Numbered from the stretch's first letter, positions 1-6,926 are shown. The stretch: DNA of 16,597 nucleotides from Thermoplasmata archaeon (GCA_021797295.1 JAKAAA010000013.1:1-16597); one strand, 5' to 3'. Translations and numbers: made by a program. The notes: generated by a model not told the origin, from the letters alone.

Positions 1-2
1 AA

Positions 3-119
3 CTTGCAGGGGAATACAGAATACTGTATTTTATTTATAGCAACAGGGATGATTTTTCTTCAATTTTAAAGGAAATCCTGGGATACTCACTGGCAAAAAT
101 TTTTAATCAGGGTAAATAA
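3..119 (+). CDS. 3' end of an unidentified gene (partial)
   Basis: An open frame enters from the left edge and ends at TAA (117-119), giving 38 residues that end in SLAKIFNQGK. It is mixed hydrophobic and charged (segments such as YRILYFIYSNRDD and SSILKEILGYS), so it reads like the last strand and helix of a globular domain rather than a membrane segment. I do not recognise the family. The stop lies 9 bases before the endA start, so this gene may be cotranscribed with endA, although endA also has a TATA-like box inside this tail. The other two forward frames are closed within the first 70 bases, which supports this frame. Confidence 0.5.
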   Translation, partial: LAGEYRILYFIYSNRDDFSSILKEILGYSLAKIFNQGK

Positions 120-128
120 TATCACATA

Positions 129-995
129 ATGGATGTCGTATGCAATAATACCCACTTTCAGTTTTCAGGTATGGATGCCTCCCAGATAATAAATAAGTAT
201 CATACAGGAAAAATATCCGGTGATGCAATGGTACTCGAACCCTGTGAATCCATATACCTGTATATGAAGGGCAAAATATTGCCAGTGGAAAATATAAGCC
301 TATCAGATATTATAAGCAGGGTATTCAATGAAGATCTCTATATTTATTATGTATATTCCGTACTGAAATCCAAAGGCTTTGTTGTAAAGAGGGACGGAAA
401 AAAATTTTATTACAGGAAACCAGAAGAAAAATTTGATATTCCCGTTATACTGATTAAGGAAGACGATATGATCGATTTTCCTAGCATTTATAATTATTCA
501 CCGGCAATATTCATAACAGTTGATGAGGAAAAAAGCATTACATATTTCAGGTCATCACGGGCAGATCCTTTCGGCAGTGTAGATTCTTCAATTATTAAAA
601 ACGGGATACGCAAATTGAACAATGTTTATTACACTGTTAATTCCCAGCCCCCATGGTTCGGCCAGGACTTCATGGGAGTACGGATTCTAAACAAATTCGA
701 ATCAGCATATGTACTGGGTGAAACAAACTCCGAAGAAGACATGCTTTACAGCGACCTCATAGGGAGAAACTTCATAGTAAAAAGTGGATTTAAATATGGC
801 CAAAATTTTAGAATATACTCGGAATCCATGAATGACCATGCAGAATTTCTCGTCAGTTTGATGAACGTGGATGAATGGTATAAGATAAGCAGGGCTATCA
901 GGCTTTCTGTAAGTGTCAGAAAAAAAACCCTGCTTGCAGGTTTTATTGAAAACAAATTAAAATATCTATATATAGAAAGATTGAAAGATCTTTAA
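129..995 (+). CDS. endA: tRNA-splicing endonuclease EndA (fused two-repeat type)
   Basis: Cuts precursor tRNAs and rRNAs at bulge-helix-bulge motifs to release introns, acting in the cytoplasm. The 288 residues fit the dimeric (alpha-prime 2) archaeal class, in which an inactive N-terminal repeat is fused to an active C-terminal one. The repetition is visible: VYSVLKSKGFVVKRDGKKFYY near residues 75-95 mirrors YSDLIGRNFIVKSGFKYGQNFRIY near 207-230. The catalytic triad is in place in the second half: Tyr230 (FRIY), His237 (DHAEF) and Lys265 (SVRK; Lys266 is adjacent). The N-terminal copy lacks this set, as expected for a structural repeat. ATG 129 is the first start after the upstream stop; TTTTTAAT at about 99-106 is placed for a leaderless start there. 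The gene converges with rpsB and the two stop codons share bases in TTAA at 992-995. Confidence 0.93.
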   Translation: MDVVCNNTHFQFSGMDASQIINKYHTGKISGDAMVLEPCESIYLYMKGKILPVENISLSDIISRVFNEDLYIYYVYSVLKSKGFVVKRDGKKFYYRKPEEKFDIPVILIKEDDMIDFPSIYNYSPAIFITVDEEKSITYFRSSRADPFGSVDSSIIKNGIRKLNNVYYTVNSQPPWFGQDFMGVRILNKFESAYVLGETNSEEDMLYSDLIGRNFIVKSGFKYGQNFRIYSESMNDHAEFLVSLMNVDEWYKISRAIRLSVSVRKKTLLAGFIENKLKYLYIERLKDL

Positions 996-1594
996 ATCTG
1001 TACTTCGAAATCATCTATTTTTGATTTCATTTCATCGTAAGACTTTATATCTCCCCTGTTCTTCAGAATTTCCCTTGATAGCAGCCAGTATATAACTGCA
1101 AGAGACATTCTTCCCTTGTTGTTTGTGGGAATTACCAGGTCCACAAAATCTGTTTTGTTGTTAGCATCACAAAGGGCAATTACTGGTATGCCTATTCTGA
1201 TAGCCTCTTTCATCGCCTGCGTGTCGGCAAGCGGGTCTGTTATAAGTATAACTTTTGCACCATAATAAGTTTTTAAATTGGGATTTGTCAGGGTTCCCGG
1301 AATAAATCTGCCTATTATAGAACTTGAACCTACTATCTCTGAAAACTTTGCTACAGGCTTAAAGGCATACTGTCTCTGTGCCACTACAAGTATCTGCTCT
1401 GGCCTGAATCTTGACAGCATTTTTCCTGCTTCAATGAGTGCATGATTAGTTTTTTTTATATCGAGTATATATAATCCATCGTTCCTGATTTTGAATATGT
1501 ATTCATCCATATCCTTTGATTTGACCTGTGTTCCTATATGGACACCGGATTTCTGATATTCTTCTTCCGGTATTAGTAATTGCTCTTCCATCAT
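992..1594 (-). CDS. rpsB: 30S ribosomal protein S2 (archaeal uS2)
   Basis: Component of the small ribosomal subunit, at the head-body junction. The 200 residues match the usual archaeal S2 length. Recognisable parts in order: LLIPEEEYQKSGVHIGTQ (6-23), the conserved GRFIPGTLTNP (95-105), VILITDPLADTQAMKEA (115-131) and the C-terminal LVIPTNNKGRMSLAVIYWLL (153-172). The start at 1594 (MM) has AAAGGTAATC just upstream on the minus strand, close to the archaeal Shine-Dalgarno GGAGGTGATC, with 3-8 bases to the ATG. It lies 39 bases downstream of guaAb on the same strand and is probably cotranscribed. In most euryarchaea rpsB sits with rpl13, rps9, rpoN, rpoK and eno; none of these is next to it here. 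Confidence 0.95.
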   Translation of the reverse strand: MMEEQLLIPEEEYQKSGVHIGTQVKSKDMDEYIFKIRNDGLYILDIKKTNHALIEAGKMLSRFRPEQILVVAQRQYAFKPVAKFSEIVGSSSIIGRFIPGTLTNPNLKTYYGAKVILITDPLADTQAMKEAIRIGIPVIALCDANNKTDFVDLVIPTNNKGRMSLAVIYWLLSREILKNRGDIKSYDEMKSKIDDFEVQI

Positions 1595-1633
1595 AATGAT
1601 TACCTTTTTATTGAATTGTTAATTATTATATAA

Positions 1634-2554
1634 TTATTCCCATTCTATGGTAGCAGGCGGTTTATCTGTCACGTCATACACAACCCGGTTTATTTCAGGT
1701 ATTTCATCGGTAATGCTTATGGATATATCAGATAGCAGCTCCCAGTCGGGCCTGGAAAATGTTCCGGTCATACCGTCCAGCGTGTCAATCATTCTTATTG
1801 CAATGGTTTCGCCATAGGTTCTCTGATCGCCGTGAACACCAGTTGACCTTACCGGCAATAGAACACAGAAGTACTGCCACGGCTTTTCCCCGGAATATCT
1901 CTCCATAACCAATCTTTCCAGTATATCTGTTGCCCTTTTCAATATATCCAGTTTATATTCAGTTACGTCGCCTATGATACGTATGGCCAGCCCCGGCCCT
2001 GGAAAAGGCATAACTTCAGGCAGTCCGAAATATCTCGAGATTTCACGGACCTCGTCCTTATAAAGGTCCCTCAACGGTTCAATGAGTTTGAATCCCATAT
2101 TTTCAGGAAGCCCCCCAACATTATGATGGCTCTTTATGGTATCACGGGATTCACCACCACTTTCTATCCAGTCCGGGGCTATTGTTCCCTGTAGCAGGCA
2201 TGTTGCCCCATATGAATCAGCTTCTTCCCTGAAAACATCTATGAAAGTTTTTCCTATAATCTTCCTCTTTGTTTCCGGGTCAGTTACACCCGAAAGATTT
2301 TTCAAAAATATTTTTTTTGCATCAACTAATTTATACGGTATGCCAAATTTTTTAAAAAGCGACTCTACTCTGTCAACCTCATTCAATCTCAGGAGTCCGG
2401 TATCCACAAACACAATTTCTATATTCTTGATAGGTGCCGCTATCATTGAAAGTAAAGTGCTGTCCTGCCCACCTGAGCAGGCAAGAATGCCTTTACCATC
2501 CAGATTTGATATGATCATTTCCCTGCTTTCCCTGACAAATTTTTCAGCGTCCAT
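1634..2554 (-). CDS. guaAB: GMP synthase, ATP-pyrophosphatase subunit B
   Basis: Converts XMP to GMP with ATP and ammonia, the last step of GMP synthesis. Archaea usually encode the glutaminase (subunit A) separately, and at 306 residues this protein has only the ATP-PPase and dimerisation parts, so its ammonia-supplying partner must be encoded elsewhere. Visible motifs: the PP-loop SGGQDS (27-32), [11 protein letters not shown] (50-60), [15 protein letters not shown] (120-134), HHNVGGLPE (143-151), [10 protein letters not shown] (184-193), [13 protein letters not shown] in the dimerisation domain and the hallmark C-terminal KPPATIEWE (298-306). The start at 2554 has no Shine-Dalgarno (TCCTTT precedes ATG), fitting a leaderless or short-leader message and making it first gene of a guaAb-rpsB unit. 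It is divergent from the potassium channel gene across 87 bases. Confidence 0.95.
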   Translation of the reverse strand: MDAEKFVRESREMIISNLDGKGILACSGGQDSTLLSMIAAPIKNIEIVFVDTGLLRLNEVDRVESLFKKFGIPYKLVDAKKIFLKNLSGVTDPETKRKIIGKTFIDVFREEADSYGATCLLQGTIAPDWIESGGESRDTIKSHHNVGGLPENMGFKLIEPLRDLYKDEVREISRYFGLPEVMPFPGPGLAIRIIGDVTEYKLDILKRATDILERLVMERYSGEKPWQYFCVLLPVRSTGVHGDQRTYGETIAIRMIDTLDGMTGTFSRPDWELLSDISISITDEIPEINRVVYDVTDKPPATIEWE

Positions 2555-2641
2555 AAAGGATAATAAAATTATATTATTAAGCCTTATACATAAAATATAA
2601 AAACAGCATATTTTATATCTATATATATCATCTATGCATAA
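2555..2641. promoter_or_regulatory. Divergent promoter region, guaAb (-) and K+ channel (+)
   Basis: This 87-base, very AT-rich gap holds both promoters. For the channel gene, TTTTATAT at 2611-2618 lies 24-31 bases before ATG 2642, the right place for a leaderless start; a second TATATATAT follows at 2620-2628. For guaAb, TGTATAAGG on the minus strand (about 2582-2590) lies 28-36 bases before its ATG, and AATAATATAA lies nearer. Which box serves guaAb cannot be decided by eye. Confidence 0.55.
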
Positions 2642-3679
2642 ATGAATTTGATAAAACGTATTATCATAAAACTGGGGAGATTTTTCAGTTCCAATGTGTT
2701 CAAAACTGTTTTAATCCTCATGATAATTGTTTTGGTGGGTTCATATCTGGAATATATATCACAGATCAACATACAGGGAAGCCAGATTAAAAACCCAGAA
2801 CTGGCCATATGGTTTGTCTTTCAAACCGTTACCACCGTAGGCTACGGTGATGTTGTCCCGGTAAATTTGACAGGAAGAATAATAGCTATTACAATAATGC
2901 TGGCCGGCATCGGAACTGTAAGTACACTTACAGCATCAACAGCGGCATATATGACAAATGTAAAATTAAAGCATAAAATAAGGAGGATTAAAATGAAAAA
3001 TCACACAATAATATGTAATTATAATGATTATTCCAGCAATATAATATCCAATTACCTGAACAGAAAATTAAAATTGGACTCGCTGGTTTTAATTGCAAAT
3101 TTGAAAGAAAACCCGGTAAAGTCAGATTATGTTTTTTTTACCCCTGGCGATCCAACTGATGAAAAAACACTGGAAACCGCAAATGCCACAGATGCTAAAC
3201 GTTTCATAGTCACCGGTGACTTCAGTTCAGACATACCGCCTAATCTCATAGATGCAAAAACAATATTGAATATCTTCCAGATCAGGAAGTTGAACAAATC
3301 TGCCGAAATTATAGCGCAGGTGGCAAAGTCTGAAAATGTAACGAATGCTAAAAGTGCAGGCGCAGATGAAGTTATTACATTGAATGAGCTGAGTGCCCTT
3401 GTTATATCAAAATCAATAATGAATCCTAAACTACCGGACTTTGTTCTAAAATTGTTATCCTCGGGTGATGGCCCAAAAATTTATTCAGTAAAAATTCCTG
3501 AAAAATATGTTGGTCACAAAATCCAGGACTTCCTTAAAATTTTCAATAAAGTGATAATTTTGTCAGTAATGAAACAGGATAATTATATATTCCCCGTAGG
3601 CAATGAATATGAGTTTGAAAATAATGATGTAATTTATTTTGTTTCTGAAGAAACAGAAATAAAAGGACTGTTAAAATAA
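2642..3679 (+). CDS. Two-TM potassium channel with RCK (TrkA-N/TrkA-C) domain, MthK-like
   Basis: A potassium-selective channel of the cytoplasmic membrane, 345 residues. Order: short basic N-terminus, TM1 (about 20-38), pore helix, selectivity filter TVGYGD (65-70), TM2 (about 79-104), a basic linker (KHKIRRIK, 110-117), RCK N-terminal domain (about 119-245) and TrkA-C-like domain (about 278-345). [20 protein letters not shown] (169-188) is typical of RCK domains. There is no voltage-sensor S1-S4, so gating should come from ligand binding to an RCK ring, as in MthK and Thermoplasma channels (inference). The first RCK strand reads [12 protein letters not shown] (123-134) and lacks the usual glycines of a GxGxxG nucleotide loop, so the ligand may not be NAD(H). 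Met118 begins right at the RCK domain and is preceded by AGGAGG, a likely internal start (listed separately). The gene is convergent with the three-TM gene, with only 6 bases between stops. Confidence 0.92.
   Translation: MNLIKRIIIKLGRFFSSNVFKTVLILMIIVLVGSYLEYISQINIQGSQIKNPELAIWFVFQTVTTVGYGDVVPVNLTGRIIAITIMLAGIGTVSTLTASTAAYMTNVKLKHKIRRIKMKNHTIICNYNDYSSNIISNYLNRKLKLDSLVLIANLKENPVKSDYVFFTPGDPTDEKTLETANATDAKRFIVTGDFSSDIPPNLIDAKTILNIFQIRKLNKSAEIIAQVAKSENVTNAKSAGADEVITLNELSALVISKSIMNPKLPDFVLKLLSSGDGPKIYSVKIPEKYVGHKIQDFLKIFNKVIILSVMKQDNYIFPVGNEYEFENNDVIYFVSEETEIKGLLK
2981..2995 (+). promoter_or_regulatory. Internal Shine-Dalgarno and ATG for a free RCK domain
   Basis: AGGAGG at 2981-2986 is followed after six bases by ATG 2993-2995, in frame with the channel (Met118). 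Translation from here would give a 228-residue soluble RCK protein. The main start at 2642 has no Shine-Dalgarno and looks leaderless, so this strong site inside the coding region stands out. MthK of Methanothermobacter is known to use an equivalent internal start (Met107) to make RCK subunits that complete its octameric gating ring. Confidence 0.7.
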
Positions 3680-3685
3680 AAGTAT

Positions 3686-3991
3686 CTATGTTTTCATTAT
3701 GGCCCCTAGAAATACGAGGAGCCCTATTACCACGCCTATAATCGCCGCAATGATGTAAAATACCGTTGGCTCTAGAACCTCTGTAATAAAGCTTACCTTG
3801 AACACATCATAGGATCCCAGTATCACAAATATACCTATTACCAAACCGATAACCAGCAAACCGGCTCCAACTATCCTGCTTTTGTTACTCCCAAAATAAG
3901 CGGTCAAAATCCCAAATATTATAAGAGAAAGGGCGAGCAGGGCTAGCAAAACCAGAAAAAAAACATCCCAATTCCAAGAAAATCCTGTCAT
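3686..3991 (-). CDS. Small three-TM membrane protein, function unknown
   Basis: A 101-residue protein with three predicted membrane segments: about 9-32 (DVFFLVLLALLALSLIIFGI), 40-59 (VGAGLLVIGLVIGIFVILGS) and 75-98 (TVFYIIAAIIGVVIGLLVFLG), joined by short loops; one loop has NKSR. I see no catalytic motif and do not recognise the family. The start at 3991 is supported by AGGTGATG (3994-4001), ending two bases before ATG, which overlaps the stop of the upstream RAM-domain gene. The two genes are 8 bases apart and almost certainly cotranslated from one message, so a functional link to the RAM protein is possible but unproved. Confidence 0.8.
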   Translation of the reverse strand: MTGFSWNWDVFFLVLLALLALSLIIFGILTAYFGSNKSRIVGAGLLVIGLVIGIFVILGSYDVFKVSFITEVLEPTVFYIIAAIIGVVIGLLVFLGAIMKT

Positions 3992-3999
3992 TTCATCAC

Positions 4000-4233
4000 C
4001 TATAATTTAATCTCTGCAAGTGTTTTTGTCTCAACAACGCCGTTGATGCTCCTTATATCCTGAACAACAAGTTTTCCGATTTCTGTCATTTCGTCCGTAT
4101 CAATTTTTAATATAAGGTCGTATTCTCCAAGAAGTGGATGGACCTCTGTTACATATTTTAAATTTGATACCTTGTCATATATCTCATGTTCTTTACCTGG
4201 TAAAACTCTTATAAGGACAAAAGCAACTGACAT
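4000..4233 (-). CDS. Stand-alone RAM domain protein (Lrp/AsnC ligand-binding domain)
   Basis: At 77 residues this is the effector-binding (RAM) half of an Lrp/AsnC regulator without the helix-turn-helix. Family marks: AFVLIRVLPGKEHEIYDKV (4-22), the LLGEYDLILKID segment (34-45) that forms the ligand-binding turn in Lrp proteins, and DIRSINGVVETKT (59-71). Such proteins form dimers to octamers, bind amino acids, and can modulate full-length Lrp proteins by mixing with them (family knowledge). The start at 4233 has a TATA box TTTATATT 22-29 bases upstream and no Shine-Dalgarno, so it is probably leaderless and first in a two-gene unit with the three-TM protein. Confidence 0.85.
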   Translation of the reverse strand: MSVAFVLIRVLPGKEHEIYDKVSNLKYVTEVHPLLGEYDLILKIDTDEMTEIGKLVVQDIRSINGVVETKTLAEIKL

Positions 4234-4254
4234 TTATGGATAAGGTTTTATTTC

Positions 4255-4262
4255 AATATAAA
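4255..4262 (-). promoter_or_regulatory. TATA box for the RAM-domain gene
   Basis: On the minus strand TTTATATT lies 22-29 bases before the ATG at 4233, the standard position for a leaderless archaeal transcript. The rest of the 122-base gap between hisS and this gene (4234-4355) shows no tRNA-like or box C/D-like structure to me; GATCGGTGATC at about 4310-4320 is a short imperfect inverted repeat of doubtful meaning. Confidence 0.6.
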
Positions 4263-4355
4263 TTTTGTTGTCATTTCCAACATAAAATGGCATTATTTTT
4301 AACTATAAAGATCGGTGATCATTTAAATTGCCGTGGGAAGTAAGTTACTATCGGA

Positions 4356-5645
4356 CTAAGGTTCCCTGTTTCTTAGGTGCAATAGAAAATCATCGTATCC
4401 CATCGTGGATTGATCGGATGTTTCCATATTCTTTACTGTAACAGTGTTTTCCTCTACTTCCCTGTCGCCTATTATTACCGCATAATTGTAATCTGACGCA
4501 CTTTTGAGCTGTGATGATATCTTCCTGTGTGTCAGGTCAACCAGTGCAATTCTATTGAGGCTCCTGATTCTGCTTGCTATTTTTATTATATACTCATCAT
4601 CAGAGCTGGAAAGGTTGCATATGTAATAAGATTCTTTTAAATTACGTTTAACCCATAAGTTCTGCCTTTTCAGAAGCAATTCAATTACAGCATCGCCTAT
4701 TGCGAATCCTACAGCTGGAATTTCCTCCTCTGTAAAAAGCTTGGAAAGTTCGTTATATCGGCCTCCACCAAGAATTGCCCTTAATTCGCCCTTTATATCA
4801 AATGCCTCAAAAACTATTCCTGTATAATATGAAAGCCCTCTTACTATTGAGAAATCGTAATTAATCCGGCTTTCTGTATAAAGCCCTATAAGTTCAAATG
4901 TTTTTTTAAGTCTTTCAATTCTGGGTTTTATTTCATCGTAATTTTTAACGACCTTTTTTACCTTCCTTTCAAGCCCGGCAGTATCAGTTTTCTCGGATAG
5001 CAGTGATAAAATTTTCTTGACAATCTCTTCACCTGCACCTATCTGCCCCAGGAGGGATGAAAAATTAGCCTTATCAAGTTTTTTGTACTTGTCTATAATA
5101 GAAAAAGCCTCGGAAACATTATCTATTCCCATATCTTTCAAAATATATTCCATGAGGAATCTATCATTTATATTTATCTCATACACACCGGATAATCCAA
5201 GTGAATCCAGTATGCCTGATGCAAGCCCAACAATTTCAGCGTCAGACTCCTCCGAATCTATGCCGAACATATCTGCATTGAACTGATAATGCTCCCGGAA
5301 TCTGCCTTCCTGGGGCTCTTCATATCTCCATACTTTGGGAAAGGAATACCATCTTATGGGCCTCGGGAGATCTTTTCTGGCCGTCAAGAGCCGGACGGTC
5401 GATGGTGTTGCTTCCGGTATCATAGTTACCTCCCTGCCGCCCTTGTCAACAAAAGAAAATGTCTGATTCACAAGCTCTGTACCAGATTTTAATCTATAAA
5501 GATCCAGCGGCTCGAGACTGGGAAAATCTATCTGCCTGTAGCCGAAGTTTTCAGCAGAGTCTGTGATTTTCTTGAAAAAATATGTTCTGATCTCCATATC
5601 CTCTGGATAATGATCCCGGAATCCCTTTATTTTCTCAATTTTCAT
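4356..5645 (-). CDS. hisS: Histidyl-tRNA synthetase
   Basis: Charges tRNA-His with histidine; class II synthetase of 429 residues, a normal length. Catalytic-core motifs: KGFRDHYPEDM (7-17) at the N-terminus, TMIPEATPSTVRLL (74-87), motif 2 RWYSFPKVWRYEEPQ...GRFREHYQFNADMFG (98-128), the histidine-specific RGLSYYTGIVFEAF (269-282, containing the catalytic Arg269) and LGGGRYNEL (292-300). The motif 3 stretch reads GFAIGDAVIELLL (313-325) where bacterial enzymes have GxERL, so the usual motif 3 arginine is not at that place; this may be a feature of the archaeal branch. Residues from about 338 form the anticodon-binding domain (YYICNLSSSDDE...DLTHRKISSQLKSAS...YAVIIGDREVEENTVTVKNM). Its ATG overlaps the stop of the upstream DUF1059 gene in ATGA, so translation is likely coupled. 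Confidence 0.95.
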   Translation of the reverse strand: MKIEKIKGFRDHYPEDMEIRTYFFKKITDSAENFGYRQIDFPSLEPLDLYRLKSGTELVNQTFSFVDKGGREVTMIPEATPSTVRLLTARKDLPRPIRWYSFPKVWRYEEPQEGRFREHYQFNADMFGIDSEESDAEIVGLASGILDSLGLSGVYEININDRFLMEYILKDMGIDNVSEAFSIIDKYKKLDKANFSSLLGQIGAGEEIVKKILSLLSEKTDTAGLERKVKKVVKNYDEIKPRIERLKKTFELIGLYTESRINYDFSIVRGLSYYTGIVFEAFDIKGELRAILGGGRYNELSKLFTEEEIPAVGFAIGDAVIELLLKRQNLWVKRNLKESYYICNLSSSDDEYIIKIASRIRSLNRIALVDLTHRKISSQLKSASDYNYAVIIGDREVEENTVTVKNMETSDQSTMGYDDFLLHLRNREP

Positions 5646-5839
5646 ATTTCCCCTTTGTATTCTTCACCCTCATATATTACAGATTCTATTTTTTTCATTG
5701 TTTCTTCATCTATATCATTGGTTGCATGTGCATAATGAAAATGAATCCTTATTCTGGGAAATATGTCCTCCCTCTTCTCTGCGTGGTTCTCAAATGAGCA
5801 ATTCCATCCTAAATCCTTACACTTGAAGTAATAGGTCAT
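5642..5839 (-). CDS. DUF1059 small metal-binding-like protein
   Basis: A 65-residue protein matching the DUF1059 pattern: an initial YxFKCKDLGWNCSFE segment (4-17) with paired cysteines Cys7 and Cys14, then a helix ending in IHFHYAHATND (32-42) with His33, His35 and His38, and an IDEETMKKIESVI tail (43-55). The Cys/His set suggests one bound metal ion, probably zinc, but no biochemical role is established for the family. It lies upstream of hisS with a 4-base overlap (ATGA), so the pair is one transcription unit. The start at 5839 has a TATA-like box (TTTTTATATT, 19-28 bases upstream) and no Shine-Dalgarno. Confidence 0.8.
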   Translation of the reverse strand: MTYYFKCKDLGWNCSFENHAEKREDIFPRIRIHFHYAHATNDIDEETMKKIESVIYEGEEYKGEI

Positions 5840-5852
5840 ACTACCATATTAA

Positions 5853-5867
5853 TTTTTAATATAAAAA
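5853..5867. promoter_or_regulatory. Shared divergent TATA element, DUF1059-hisS (-) and epimerase (+)
   Basis: TTTTTAATATAAAAA at 5853-5867 is a near-palindrome in the 43-base gap. Its centre (5860) lies 23 bases before the epimerase ATG at 5883 and 21 bases before the DUF1059 ATG at 5839, so one A/T box could direct TBP to either strand. Both genes lack a Shine-Dalgarno, in agreement with leaderless messages. Confidence 0.5.
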
Positions 5868-5882
5868 CAATTATTATTTAAC

Positions 5883-6854
5883 ATGTTATCTACCATTATG
5901 CATGGAAAAAATATTTTGATAACAGGGGGAGCAGGTTTTATCGGTTCAAATATGGTAGAAAAATTACTGCCTGATAACAGAATCACCGTAATAGACAATC
6001 TAAATAATCATGTGGGCCAGAGATTTATAAAGAATTTTCAGGAAAATAGAAATCTGGATTTTATCAATGCCGATCTTTTATCATTTGATTTCGGGAAACT
6101 TAAAAATATAGATGTAGTTATACATTTTGCTGCCAATTCAGATGTTAGGTATGGTTCAGAGGATCCTGTAAAAGATTTCGAAAACAATGTTGTGGTTACC
6201 CAAAACATACTGGAATACATGAGGAAAAATGATGTAAAGCAGATACTGTTTGCATCTTCCTCCACTGTATACGGAGAGGCATCCATTATGCCCACACCAG
6301 AAAACTATGGTCCTTATATGCCAATATCATCATATGGCGCATCCAAAATGTCCAATGAGGGTTTTATTACAGCATACTCCCACTATTATGGCATCAGGGG
6401 CACCATTTTCCGTTTTGCAAACATAGTAGGAAAAAATTCTACGCACGGCGTTATATATGATTTTATAAATAAACTGATGAAAAACCCTGATGAACTTGAA
6501 ATACTGGGAGACGGGACACAGCGGAAATCCTATATGCATGTTACCGACTGCGTTGATTCTATGATATACATCCATGAAAAATTTGACAAAACCGATATAA
6601 TAAACCTGGGCAACCGGGATACAACATCCGTTAAGACCATAGCAGATTATGTGGTCAAAAGAATGGGACTGAAGAATGTCAAATATAATTACACCGGAGG
6701 CATCGGTGGAAGAGGCTGGAAGGGAGACATAAAGATAACGCACCTTGCCATAGACAAACTTCTCTCTATGGGATGGAAGAGCAAATACACAAGCGACGAA
6801 TCAGTGGATACAGCAGTGCAGGAAACTATAGAACAGTTGAAAAGCCGGGATTAG
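5883..6854 (+). CDS. NAD-dependent sugar-nucleotide epimerase/dehydratase (GalE-like, extended SDR)
   Basis: A 323-residue extended short-chain dehydrogenase, probably acting on a UDP- or dTDP-sugar for surface glycolipids or glycoproteins. It shows the NAD-binding NILITGGAGFIGSNMVEKL (10-28), VIDNLNNHVGQR (36-47) after the second strand, HFAANSDVRYG (81-91), the catalytic SSSTVYGE (125-132) and Y151-x3-K155 (SYGASKMSNEG), followed by FRFANIVGKNSTHGVIYDFI, the usual substrate-pocket entry. These fit UDP-glucose 4-epimerase best, but UDP-glucuronate or dTDP-glucose relatives share them, so the substrate is open. ATG 5883 is favoured because the TATA box at 5853-5867 is right for it; Met6 (5898) is an alternative that still keeps the whole NAD motif. 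It has no sugar genes beside it. Confidence 0.88.
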   Translation: MLSTIMHGKNILITGGAGFIGSNMVEKLLPDNRITVIDNLNNHVGQRFIKNFQENRNLDFINADLLSFDFGKLKNIDVVIHFAANSDVRYGSEDPVKDFENNVVVTQNILEYMRKNDVKQILFASSSTVYGEASIMPTPENYGPYMPISSYGASKMSNEGFITAYSHYYGIRGTIFRFANIVGKNSTHGVIYDFINKLMKNPDELEILGDGTQRKSYMHVTDCVDSMIYIHEKFDKTDIINLGNRDTTSVKTIADYVVKRMGLKNVKYNYTGGIGGRGWKGDIKITHLAIDKLLSMGWKSKYTSDESVDTAVQETIEQLKSRD

Positions 6855-6908
6855 GGATTAATCTTAACATAACCTGATAATTACAGATCCGAAAGATATG
6901 ATATGTAC

Positions 6909-6926
6909 AGGTTTATTTATAAACCT
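6909..6926 (+). promoter_or_regulatory. HPP gene promoter: TATA box inside a perfect inverted repeat
   Basis: AGGTTTAT-TT-ATAAACCT has perfect 8-base arms. The TATA box TTTATAAA (6916-6923) within it is centred 26 bases before ATG 6946, as expected for a leaderless gene. A dimeric regulator bound here would block TBP, so this is a candidate operator; part of the symmetry is inherent in a TATA box. Confidence 0.55.

Noticed and set aside
2136..2600. 154-codon plus-strand frame opposite guaAb
   Set aside because: Wholly antisense to guaAb, with Ser/Leu-rich shadow composition and no start signal.
4234..4355. Possible small RNA in the 122-base gap downstream of hisS
   Set aside because: No tRNA cloverleaf or T-loop pattern, no paired box C and box D motifs, only a short GATC-type repeat; the part next to the RAM gene is explained by its promoter.
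6330..6743. 137-codon minus-strand frame opposite the epimerase
   Set aside because: It lies opposite the YxxxK active-site region of a clearly conserved gene and has no recognisable features.
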